Shown one piece after another: positions 53,358 to 61,945 of a DNA stretch of 64,000 nucleotides. Every line of letters begins with the position of its first letter. Position 1 is the stretch's first letter. The translations under genes and the position numbers were made by a program. Location: positions 35,670 through 99,669 of the forward strand of contig MKTD01000066.1 of assembly GCA_001898165.1 (NCBI GenBank), written 5' to 3'. Below the pieces are notes generated by a model. It saw only the letters and a list, made by a program, of their open reading frames with translations, did not search any database and had not been told where the DNA came from. The DNA comes from Bacteroidia bacterium 43-41 (GTDB taxonomy: Bacteria > Bacteroidota > Bacteroidia > Bacteroidales > Dysgonomonadaceae).

Positions 53358-53727
53358 TCTTTGTTTTGGACAAAGATAATGAAAAAATACAAAATAGCAG
53401 ATATTTCAGTTATTTTTTCATTAATATGAGTAAAACAACAGAAACTTCAGTTGTTTTCCCTATAATAAAATTAATTTTTTCTCTTATGTCCATAACTTAA
53501 AATTTAGAATGCCACAATACGCGCCCCAAAGTATTGCCAGGGTTCGTTTCAGGATCAGTTCGCTACAAAAACACATCGATAGAAATATTATTCCTCACAA
53601 AAAGAGCAAACGTTGTTGTTGCTAAAAGCAACAATTGTGTTTGTCCTCGTATCTTTTGTTTTTTATAAAAATAGTATCCGCGATTATTACCGGATCCTGA
53701 AACTCAGAAACGCAGCAACCATCAGGT
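53358..53727. other. Gene-free region upstream of hipB
   Basis: This 370-bp gap contains the hipB promoter, two copies of TTCAGTTRTTTT (53406-53417 and 53447-53457) and an inverted repeat AAAACAAC/GTTGTTTT (53432-53457), which are likely HipB operators. An 8-bp hairpin TTGTTGCT-AAA-AGCAACAA (53616-53634) lies nearer the lipoprotein gene. No ORF of note is seen. Confidence 0.55.
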
Positions 53728-54252
53728 TTATTTCTTTTTTTCTATTTGTATCACTTGTGGGCGAATGGTGTCGTTAGATACAGCTTCTATTACGAAAAAC
53801 TCCGGCACTTCGGTAGCTTCGTCCGTTACAGGCATTATGGTGTATGATTTGCCCTGCTCTACCGGAAAAGTCAATTTATAATGAATGTGCGGGCTGTTCG
53901 ATTCGGCTATCGACGCGCCGATTATTCCGAACATGGCTCCTGTCATGGCCGCCTTGTCGTCCCATTGACGGAAATGACGGATTTCAATTGTCCGTTCCCC
54001 GGGCTTTACATCCACATATTTGGGAAATCCTTTCATGTAACTTCCCACGCTTAACGAGTCTATACGCACCAGCAGCGCCATCTCGGACGTCTTTTTCTTT
54101 TTAATCTGAAGTTTGTGCGTCCCCTGATGGATACGAGCAACATCGGTAGCGGTCAGTTTGTCTCCCTGGTAGCCTTTTGTGCTACCGCAACTTGTGGATA
54201 GTGCAAGACACGCGGCAATGACTCCGGTGAATAAAAATGTTCTTGTTTTCAT
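53728..54252 (-). CDS. Hypothetical lipoprotein
   Basis: A 174-residue exported protein with a lipobox-like TSC (CLALSTSCGSTKGYQ). The mature part has a PEGF-like DUF2846-style pattern (LLVRIDSLSVGSYMKGFPKY, VDVKPGERTIEIRHF), followed by a short hydrophobic stretch (AAMTGAMFGIIGASIAES), and ends in Lys-rich residues. Such proteins are widespread surface lipoproteins without known function. It stands alone between hipBA and the Rhs remnant. Confidence 0.7.
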   Translation of the reverse strand: MKTRTFLFTGVIAACLALSTSCGSTKGYQGDKLTATDVARIHQGTHKLQIKKKKTSEMALLVRIDSLSVGSYMKGFPKYVDVKPGERTIEIRHFRQWDDKAAMTGAMFGIIGASIAESNSPHIHYKLTFPVEQGKSYTIMPVTDEATEVPEFFVIEAVSNDTIRPQVIQIEKKK

Positions 54253-54476
54253 TGGATAATTTTTTGTTTTTTGATTGAAAAATTGAATTGGATTGGAACA
54301 GCTACCCCGCCGCCGCAGGATAGCTGTTGGTATTTCTGTAATTCCGTTTTACGATATGTCTGATTTTGTTTGCATTATATATTCTCTTTTTTATTGGAAT
54401 TTGTTAGATTGACAACTCCTAGTTTTATTGCATCTGTTATCAATACTATAGGAAAATTCACCTTTCAATGTAAGGA

Positions 54477-54968
54477 TTATTCAAAATCAGGGTAATAACC
54501 ATGGTATTTACCTGTTTTCATACGTTCGATAATTCCAATAGGGGCTTTTACTAAACCAATTTCAGCTTTTCGGTTTTCACCTTCCAGTTTACCTACATAA
54601 CGGAAATCTTCATTAATGCGCCAAACTTCCCATCTTTCCGATACCTTGACCTTATTACCTTCGGTATAGTCTTTACTTCTTCGAAAAATCACATTTACTT
54701 CTCCAAAAACAGGGGCATTCCCAATCTTTTTCCATAAACCCATTTTTATACCCAATTTAATAGATGTGTGCGCATGAAAGTCTATCTCTCCTTGAACCGT
54801 CTCTGTTAATTCAGGAATTTCATCCAAGGAATATTTTTCTTTGAAAACTCTGATAACACGGCTGTTTAACATAGTCATATCATCTGCAACATATTGAAAG
54901 TATTTGTAATAATCGCCACATTTAGTCCCGACAATATCGCCCAATCTTATTATCGTTCGTTTCTGCAT
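54477..54968 (-). CDS. Putative immunity protein of the Rhs toxin tip
   Basis: A 163-residue soluble protein with no signal peptide, resembling the start pattern of Imm26-like immunity proteins (RLGDIVGTKCGDYYKYFQYV), but the match is weak. It starts 5 bp after the reconstructed stop codon of the toxin tip (54974-54976), the typical place for an immunity gene. The frame is intact, unlike the toxin. Unrelated small-protein functions remain possible. Confidence 0.6.
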   Translation of the reverse strand: MQKRTIIRLGDIVGTKCGDYYKYFQYVADDMTMLNSRVIRVFKEKYSLDEIPELTETVQGEIDFHAHTSIKLGIKMGLWKKIGNAPVFGEVNVIFRRSKDYTEGNKVKVSERWEVWRINEDFRYVGKLEGENRKAEIGLVKAPIGIIERMKTGKYHGYYPDFE

Positions 54969-54973
54969 ATAAA

Positions 54974-55302
54974 TTAAAATTTAATACCAAATTTTGCCCA
55001 ATACTTTGGAGCAATGGAATTGCGCTGATTATATAAAGAGTCACCATTTTTTTCATTCCGTATTGATTAATCAGATTTTGCTCCATGATCCGTGCCCGGG
55101 TCTTTGTCAATCCTGATTTAATTGGTTCATAATCTAGCCCTGCTCTTTCTATTCCGGAACCATGATGTTCGTCAAACCTTACTTGTAGATCACGCTCTGC
55201 CATACCTACGTATTTTATATTTCCGTCCACATCCGTACCTTGATAGACAGAATAGTTCCCCTTGGTATTACTGTCTCCCGTCCAAGGATTAACCCAAACC
55301 AC
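54974..55302 (-). pseudogene. Rhs C-terminal toxin tip, GIY-YIG-like nuclease, frameshifted
   Basis: The frame from 55302 encodes a linker (VWVNPWTGDSNTKGN) and a GIY-YIG-like nuclease domain: YSVYQG and IKYVGM for the two motif strands, the arginine in VRFDEHH and the glutamate in ARIMEQNLI. After NQYGMKK the read frame turns into unrelated residues. Skipping one base of the A7 run (55047-55053) restores NGDSLYNQRNSIAPKYW and a stop at 54974-54976. Thus the tip is frameshifted at its end, or the A7 length is a sequencing error. It is also out of frame with the Rhs core upstream. Confidence 0.7.
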
Positions 55303-55820
55303 GGAAGGTGCTCGTGTCCCGTATAACCTCTTGCAAGGAACAGCGCAGGCTCGGTTCCCGGTGCATAAGCCACGTGGGTGACACTGCCCAGATAATCACG
55401 ACAAATATAGTAAATTTTCCAATTCCCCGCTTCTTTTATATAAACTGCCGGATCCGAATATACATCGCCGCCCAAACACAACCATTCTACGTTGATTTGT
55501 GCGTCCGGTTCGTATTGTTTGCCGATGTAGTACCTGGTTAAAAGCGCCGCTGCACCTTGCGCCACGCGTATCTTCACCCGGTCTCCGCCCGCATTGTAAG
55601 CAAACGTTGCCGTGGTACCGTTTTCAGTCAGCGTGTTGGGGCGTTGGTAGGACGTATAAGTAACGCTTTGTTCCCTTACGGGCACAGCTGTCCCGGTGGG
55701 TGTAAGCATCGTCACCTGATAAGGTTTGGCCGGGTTGTCGTAATCCAACGTTCCCACACCACCTATGGAAGTGATGTTCCCGTTGGCGGCATATACGATG
55801 GCTTGTCCCGCGGTTTGGAG
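55288..55820 (-). pseudogene. Rhs core fragment
   Basis: The minus-strand frame reads QAIVYAANGNITSIGGVGTL, TATFAYNAGGDRVKI, YYIGKQYEP, YICRDYLGSVTHVA and YTGHEHLPWFG, all typical of the last part of an Rhs/YD-repeat shell. The N-terminal shell is missing because the fragment is cut off by an IS110 relic near 55820. The expected final stretch with the DPxxGRFLSPD-type motif is also absent; the frame passes straight into the toxin tip region with a shift. Confidence 0.75.
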
Positions 55821-56347
55821 AAATGGTTGAACTTCCTACCCAGAAACGTAAGGCATGCAGCCTGCTGTTTATCCAACAAATCTATTTGTTCCATACACTG
55901 CTTGAGCATTTCAATGTCAGTTTGATTGAGTACGCCATCCAGGGAGTCGGTAATAACCTGGAGCCCATGCTTGTTTCTGGTACGCCCATGTACCAGCCGG
56001 ACAAGTTTACCGGGGTCGCGTTCCCCCCGGATAATGGCTCCGATGACCTTTCGCAGGGACACATTATTCCCCTGGTTGGAAACATAGTTGCTTAAACGTA
56101 TGTTGCACCGCTGCAACTGGTTGCCCATCTGTTGTTCAAGGCGGACCCTGCTTTTGGTCAGACGGTGAATGCTGGAGCTCTCCATCGCGACCAGCCCGCA
56201 GCCATTCGCTATCAACGTGTCACGCAAAGCTGTCAGCTCGGGAGTGAGTGTCCCGTAACGTTGCTCTAAAAGTTTTTTACCTTGTTCGTCCAATATACAA
56301 GCAAATACGCTATCTTTGTGAACGTCAAGGCCACAAGTTCTTTCCAT
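55821..56347 (-). pseudogene. IS110-family transposase relic
   Basis: The first 55 residues (CGLDVHKDSVFACILDEQGK, VAMESSS) match the DEDD RuvC-like N terminus of IS110 transposases. Then the sequence jumps to HRLTKSRVRLEQQMGNQLQRC, so the segment with the next catalytic aspartates (VNPYLIKQ...KSDVKDA in relatives) is deleted. It continues to about QQAACLTFL and then runs into the Rhs fragment, so the C-terminal Transposase_20 domain with the catalytic serine is missing too. The relic cannot be active. Confidence 0.8.
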
Positions 56348-56699
56348 AATTTGCCGGAATTAAATTGTTAGACAATTAGTTTATTTCATTGGTTTACAAA
56401 AACCAACTTACAAAGGTAAGATTTGTGCTTCGAGCACGGTACGGCAAGCCTGTGAAAGTTGCTGTGGCCTTGATTTTTATTTTCATGCGCTTGGAAATAC
56501 CTTTATTTTCATGTACTTTTGTGTAGCAGCATATTTTTTTGGTTTTGTTTTACAACACAAAGTTGCTGAATTTCAACGACTTTACAAAAAGAATTATGCT
56601 GCTATTTTTATATTAATCAGCAAGTTATTTTACTACTTGCGAAAGTTGAATAAATAAAATAATTTTGATGTTTTTATTGTGAATTATCTAAACAATTGA
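56348..56699. other. Gene-free region between the IS110 relic and the sigma factor gene
   Basis: This 352-bp stretch may include the left non-coding end of the IS110 element, where members of this family encode a bridge RNA. It has an inverted repeat GTAGCAGCATA / TATGCTGCTA (56524-56534 and 56596-56605), and CTTGCGAAAGTT (56636-56647), identical to the right tip of the palindromic repeats at 6.8 and 11.2 kb. The promoter of the sigma gene should also lie here, but I could not identify it. Confidence 0.45.
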
Positions 56700-57260
56700 A
56701 TGAAAAAAATATTTCCATCGGATGGATTTACTGAATTATACAGTACTTATTATAAAAAATCCTTTTTGTTTACTAAGTCCTATGTTCAAGATAAGTATGT
56801 AGCGGAAGATATTGTTTCCGAAGCGTTAATAAAATTGTATGAGAAACTGCAGAAAGAAAAGATTGAAAGTATTCCCGCTTATTTATTGACCTTATTGAAA
56901 AACCAATCGTTGGATTATTTGCGTAAAAAAGCGGTCAGGGATAGAGTTCACGCAAATTATTCCAGTGTGGATAATGAAGAACTAAATTACCGGATATCCA
57001 CTTTGCAGGAATGCGATCCCAGCCTTATCTTTTCCAAGGAAATACAAAGTATCATTGATATGACATTGGCAAAGTTGTCTCCGCAAACCAGAAAGATCTT
57101 TGTCTTGAGCCGCTATGAAAATTATTCCAATAAAGAGATTGCCGCAGAGTTGAATATTAGTGTGAAAAGTATTGAATACCATATCACTAAAGCCTTGAAT
57201 CTATTTCGCAAGAATCTAAAAGATTACCTCCCTTTGTTTTATTTTCTTTTTGTTTTTTAA
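56700..57260 (+). CDS. ECF-type RNA polymerase sigma factor
   Basis: A 186-residue sigma factor of the Bacteroidetes ECF group. Region 2 is at residues 8-75 (YVAEDIVSEALIKLYEKL, LLKNQSLDYLRKKAVRD) and region 4 near residues 125-170 (RKIFVLSRYENYSNKEIAAELNISVKSIEYH shown in part: NKEIAAELNISVKSIEYH). It lies upstream of a FecR-type anti-sigma gene and a SusC with STN domain, the classic trans-envelope signalling set. Confidence 0.92.
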   Translation: MKKIFPSDGFTELYSTYYKKSFLFTKSYVQDKYVAEDIVSEALIKLYEKLQKEKIESIPAYLLTLLKNQSLDYLRKKAVRDRVHANYSSVDNEELNYRISTLQECDPSLIFSKEIQSIIDMTLAKLSPQTRKIFVLSRYENYSNKEIAAELNISVKSIEYHITKALNLFRKNLKDYLPLFYFLFVF

Positions 57261-57352
57261 AAAAAATAGATTTTTTGTTTAGGGTTGCCGGGATGTAATA
57301 CGTCATCTAATTATAACAACGGCAATTTAATTTCCTTTTGCAGGAGATGGAC

Positions 57353-58303
57353 ATGGACGATTTATTAAAAAAATATATCGAAGGAGATACCAATAGAACA
57401 GAAAATAGAGACGTATTTGAATGGATCAGGCAGTCAGACAAAAATGAACAGAAATTCAAAGCGTTGAGACGATTGTATGATATTTCCATATGGAGGAGTG
57501 ATGCAGTCGCAGCTCATGTTGTACAAAAAAAGAATCAAAAACGGAACTTCAGTATATTTATACGCATTACAGCCGCCTGTGTACTGGCCTCGATCTTATT
57601 CTATTTTTATCAGGAGATATCGGACAAACATATCGAATGGCGGATAGGGAAATCGGGCGCCAAAATGCAAGAAATGAGCGTGCCCACCGGACAATACGCC
57701 GAATTGGTGTTGGACGATGGTACAAAAGTATGGCTTAATTCTAAATCAACACTTATTTATCCTTCCCACTTTACCCGTACTGAAAGAACTGTACAGCTTT
57801 CCGGAGAAGGATATTTTGATGTGGCTCACGATCCCGACCGTCCATTTAAGGTGGAGACCCAAGAATATATAATAGAAGTGCTGGGAACGGAATTTAACGT
57901 CCGTGCTTATGAGGGATTACAGCCTTTTGAGACCTCTCTATTGAAAGGAAGTGTGATGATCAGATCTGTACAAACGTCGAAAGATCTCTATTTGAAGCCA
58001 AATGAGCGGGCTATTGCGAAAGATAACGAATTAAATATAACCTTTTTCAACAAAGATGAATTTTTGTGGCGGGAAGGAATTCTTTTTATTGATGATGAGA
58101 CTATTTATGAAATTCTGCCGGTATTGGAGCAATACTTCGATATGAAATTCATAATAGAGGAAGAAAGTGTTGAAAAACATAGAAAATATACCGGAAAATT
58201 TCGTATTCAGGACGGGATTGAGCATATCTTGAATGTACTTCAGATTCAAAATAAATTTTCATATGAAATCAATCAGGAAGATAAAATAATTATTATTAAA
58301 TGA
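57353..58303 (+). CDS. FecR-family anti-sigma factor
   Basis: A 316-residue inner-membrane protein with a cytoplasmic N-terminal part that should bind the sigma factor, one transmembrane helix near residues 70-85 (RITAACVLASILFYFY), a periplasmic FecR domain (PTGQYAELVLDDGTKVWLNS, EGYFDVAHDPDRPFKVE) and a C-terminal DUF4974-like segment. The ORF track begins at a TTG (57338). The ATG at 57353 is preferred, with AGGAG 6 bp upstream. Confidence 0.9.
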   Translation: MDDLLKKYIEGDTNRTENRDVFEWIRQSDKNEQKFKALRRLYDISIWRSDAVAAHVVQKKNQKRNFSIFIRITAACVLASILFYFYQEISDKHIEWRIGKSGAKMQEMSVPTGQYAELVLDDGTKVWLNSKSTLIYPSHFTRTERTVQLSGEGYFDVAHDPDRPFKVETQEYIIEVLGTEFNVRAYEGLQPFETSLLKGSVMIRSVQTSKDLYLKPNERAIAKDNELNITFFNKDEFLWREGILFIDDETIYEILPVLEQYFDMKFIIEEESVEKHRKYTGKFRIQDGIEHILNVLQIQNKFSYEINQEDKIIIIK

Positions 58304-58387
58304 GTGCCTATGAAATGAGAAATCTTATATCAATATTTGAAATATGAGTTAAACAACTAATTGTTAATAATATCAATTTAATTAATA

Positions 58388-61300
58388 ATGGAACATATTT
58401 ATAGAAAAAAAGTGAGTGCTTTTAAGAAAATAAGAAAACTCTGTACGTATAACATGCGTATATCTGCGCTTCTTGTATTTACCTTTTTTACGTATACCCT
58501 GAGTGCGAATTCACAAGATGTAAAAGTAAATTTAACAGTTAACAACAAGTCTATTATAGACGTATTAACGGAAATAGAAAAGCAAACGGATTATTTATTT
58601 GTTTATAGCTCCGATGAAATTAATACCCATAGAAAGGTTTCGGTGCATGCTAATAATGAATCTATTACCAAGGTACTGCAAGATATATTTTCCAATACGG
58701 ATATTGAGTCAAAAATTGAAGGGAAAAATATCCTTTTAGTAAAAAAACAGGAAAATATAACGGGCGTACGCCAATCGGGAACGGTTGTGACGGGAATGGT
58801 CAGTGATTATTTGGGAGATCCACTTCCCGGTGTCAATATACGGGTAAAAGGAGTCAATGCAGGAACCATTACGGATATTGATGGTAATTTTAAGATGGAA
58901 GTCCCTTATGCAAACGCAACGTTGGTATTTTCTTTCGTAGGTTTTCAGCCACAGGAAATAGCTCTTGGAGGGAGAAATCACATAGCGGTACAATTAATAG
59001 AGGACAGCAAAGCATTGGAAGAAGTAGTGGTTATCGGTTATACCACACAGCGGAAAGCAACGATAACCGGTTCGGTGTCGACAATTACAACCAAAGATCT
59101 TAAACAAAGTCCCACGGCAAACATCAATAATGCGCTGGCAGGACGTATGCCGGGATTAATGGTCAATCAATTCAGAGGAGGTGAGCCGGGAGTAGATGTG
59201 GCTGATGTCAATATTCGGGGTATGGGAACATACGGAGATAAGTCACCTATTATCATTGTGGATGGCGTTGAGAGAGATATGAGTTATTTGTCTGCGGAAG
59301 AGATAGAGACTTTTACAATACTCAAAGATGCGTCTGCTACTGCTGCTTATGGTATCAGAGGAGCCAACGGTGTTATTATTGTAACTACAAAACGAGGTCA
59401 GGCACAGGAAAAATCTACGGTGAATTTTAAAGCATCCGTAGGGGTAAATCACCCGGTGAAATTTCCTCAATATTTAGGTTCGGCCGATTATGCCTCACTG
59501 TATAATGAAGCCATGATAAACAGCAATCCGAATACCGATCCATCCTCTCTCACTCTGTTCCCAGAGCAATCCATAGAAAACTTCAGAAAAGCAAAAGGAG
59601 ATAACTCGGATGGTTTGGGATATAACTGGGATTATTTCGATTATGCGTTTAAACCGGGAGTCCAGCAGGATTATAGCCTTTCTGTCAGAGGTGGCTCTAA
59701 TCAAGCGCGTTATTTCGTGATGGGGAATTACTATGAGCAAAGCGGAAATTATAAACATACCAATTTAACGCAATACGATACCCAGGCGGTATTCAAGCGC
59801 TATAATTTCCGTGCCAATGTAGATGTCGATATCACGAAAGATTTTTATGTGAAAGTGGATCTTGGCGCGCGTATTACGGATAGAAACGCACCCGGGACCA
59901 CAGCTTCGAGAGTGGTTGCCATTGCCAACACTCAACCGCCCTATCTACCGATAACCTTGCCTGATAACGGACATTCGGATAATGAGACCTATGTTTTGAA
60001 TAACCCATATGGCTTACTATATGGCGATTTCTTACATCGTTACAATATATTGGGAGAGTTGTCGCGTACCGGTTATTTGAATGAAAAGAAAACTTTTTTG
60101 AACGGTTCTTTTGCAATCGGGCATAAGTTGGATTTCATCACCGAAGGCTTAAAAGTTGAAGGCATATTCTCTTACGATGCCGAAGAAGGACGTTGGATAA
60201 GAAGGGTACTTGAATCACGTGCCGACGGTTATGCAAGTTATGGTCGGTATGCCACCTTTCAGCCGGCGGAAGGAAATAACGGTTCGTTCTATATGAATAA
60301 TACCGGTTATGAAGGTCGGTATATATTGGGTAATCCTTGGTATAATACCGATGAAACAATAGGAAATAGTTTAAGTCATAATGCTGCTCAAAGTAAGACC
60401 TATTATCAGTTGAAGCTGGAATACCTGCGTCAGTTTGGAGGACAGCATGATGTGTCGGGCCTGGTTTTATTTAACCGCTCGACACGCAGTTACGATAACA
60501 GGATAGAATATCGTTATCAAGGTATCACGGGGCGAATGACCTATGCTTTTGAAAATAAATACTTGGCAGAATTCAATATCGGATACAACGGATCAGAAAA
60601 TTTTGCTCCCGGTAAACGATACGGAATATTTCCTGCCGGTTCATTGGGGTGGGTTATTTCTGAAGAATCTTTTATGGACGGTACGAAAAAATGGTTGGAC
60701 AATCTTAAGATCAGAGGGTCGTACGGCTTAGTGGGAAGCGATAAAATATCGGACTCTAATAACGATCGTTTCGCATATCTGCAGTTTTTCGTAGGCGGAA
60801 ATGGGTATAATTTTGGAATAAATGAGTTTGGAAGCGGGCTCGGTGGCTTGCAGGAAGGGAATTTTGCCAATCCGAACCTTACCTGGGAAAAAGCCAGGAA
60901 ACAGAATATCGGTATTGATGCTTCTCTCTTTAACCAACGCCTTAATTTTTCCGTTGATTATTTCTATGAGTACCGGTATGATATCATTACCAGCTTAAGC
61001 GGAGGAAATAAATTAGGATTTCCTGATATTGTAGGAAAAGATGCCCCCTTTATCAATTCAGGGATTGTGCAAAATCGAGGTATTGATTTTGAAATAGGAT
61101 GGAACGGACGTATAGGAAGAGATATAAAATACTATATTAAGCCTAATTTCACTTTTGCGCGCAACAAAATAAAATTTATGAATGAAATTCCTTATGATGA
61201 GGAATATCGGAAAAATACCGGGAAACGGATTGATGAACATTTTGTATATGTATTCGACCGGTTTGTCTATGATCAGGAAGATGCCGACCGTCTGAACGCG

Positions 61301-61927
61301 ATGAACGGTGGAAATGGATTTCAATCGTGGGGCAGGCTTTATCCCGGTGATGTCGTATATAAGGATTTGAACGATGACGGAAGGATCGATGATGAAGGAG
61401 ACCGCATGAATATGGGATACCCAAGGACTCCGGAAATACAATTTGGAATCCCTCTGGGAATACAATATAAGGGGTTTGATCTGAGTGTTCTTTTCCAGGG
61501 CGCGACAAATAGTAGTGTCCTATTGAATGGTGCGGCTGTATGGGATTTTCCGGCATACGAACAAGATCAGACAGGAAAAGTGAAACCCATGCATTTTAAC
61601 CGGTGGACGGAGGATACAAAAGATACGGCTACCTATCCGCGTCTTACTATCGGTGCGAATAATAACAATAAGAACGGAAGCAGTAGTTTGTTCTTATATG
61701 ATGCATCCTACTTACGATTGAAAAATTTTGAAATCGGATACTCTTTATCGAGAAATGCAATCAAATTTGCCGGATTACAAAATGTAAGAGTCTATCTGCA
61801 GGGAATGAACCTCCTTACATTTGATAACCTCAAGAAGGTTGATGTTGATCCCGAAACAAGAAGCGGGGATGGTTCGTGGTATCCTGTACAACGTATTTTC
61901 AATTTTGGAATAGATATAACTTATTAA
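58388..61927 (+). CDS. SusC/RagA-family TonB-linked receptor with STN domain
   Basis: A 1179-residue outer-membrane transporter. The N terminus has a signal peptide, then an STN domain (about residues 45-120, VNNKSIIDVLTEIEKQTDY), which contacts the FecR protein, then a carboxypeptidase-regulatory domain (about 130-205, GMVSDYLGDPLPGVNIRVKG), the SusC signature EEVVVIGY and the plug and barrel. The barrel end is FNFGIDITY. It pairs with SusD 18 bp downstream to take up an oligosaccharide or peptide-derived nutrient. The ligand cannot be told from the sequence. Confidence 0.95.
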   Translation: MEHIYRKKVSAFKKIRKLCTYNMRISALLVFTFFTYTLSANSQDVKVNLTVNNKSIIDVLTEIEKQTDYLFVYSSDEINTHRKVSVHANNESITKVLQDIFSNTDIESKIEGKNILLVKKQENITGVRQSGTVVTGMVSDYLGDPLPGVNIRVKGVNAGTITDIDGNFKMEVPYANATLVFSFVGFQPQEIALGGRNHIAVQLIEDSKALEEVVVIGYTTQRKATITGSVSTITTKDLKQSPTANINNALAGRMPGLMVNQFRGGEPGVDVADVNIRGMGTYGDKSPIIIVDGVERDMSYLSAEEIETFTILKDASATAAYGIRGANGVIIVTTKRGQAQEKSTVNFKASVGVNHPVKFPQYLGSADYASLYNEAMINSNPNTDPSSLTLFPEQSIENFRKAKGDNSDGLGYNWDYFDYAFKPGVQQDYSLSVRGGSNQARYFVMGNYYEQSGNYKHTNLTQYDTQAVFKRYNFRANVDVDITKDFYVKVDLGARITDRNAPGTTASRVVAIANTQPPYLPITLPDNGHSDNETYVLNNPYGLLYGDFLHRYNILGELSRTGYLNEKKTFLNGSFAIGHKLDFITEGLKVEGIFSYDAEEGRWIRRVLESRADGYASYGRYATFQPAEGNNGSFYMNNTGYEGRYILGNPWYNTDETIGNSLSHNAAQSKTYYQLKLEYLRQFGGQHDVSGLVLFNRSTRSYDNRIEYRYQGITGRMTYAFENKYLAEFNIGYNGSENFAPGKRYGIFPAGSLGWVISEESFMDGTKKWLDNLKIRGSYGLVGSDKISDSNNDRFAYLQFFVGGNGYNFGINEFGSGLGGLQEGNFANPNLTWEKARKQNIGIDASLFNQRLNFSVDYFYEYRYDIITSLSGGNKLGFPDIVGKDAPFINSGIVQNRGIDFEIGWNGRIGRDIKYYIKPNFTFARNKIKFMNEIPYDEEYRKNTGKRIDEHFVYVFDRFVYDQEDADRLNAMNGGNGFQSWGRLYPGDVVYKDLNDDGRIDDEGDRMNMGYPRTPEIQFGIPLGIQYKGFDLSVLFQGATNSSVLLNGAAVWDFPAYEQDQTGKVKPMHFNRWTEDTKDTATYPRLTIGANNNNKNGSSSLFLYDASYLRLKNFEIGYSLSRNAIKFAGLQNVRVYLQGMNLLTFDNLKKVDVDPETRSGDGSWYPVQRIFNFGIDITY

Positions 61928-61945
61928 TTAATACAGATAAAAACA

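Noticed and set aside
55763-56347. Complete IS110 transposase (194 aa as listed)
   Set aside because: The frame lacks the inner catalytic segment and the C-terminal domain, and its last residues are an out-of-frame reading of the Rhs fragment.
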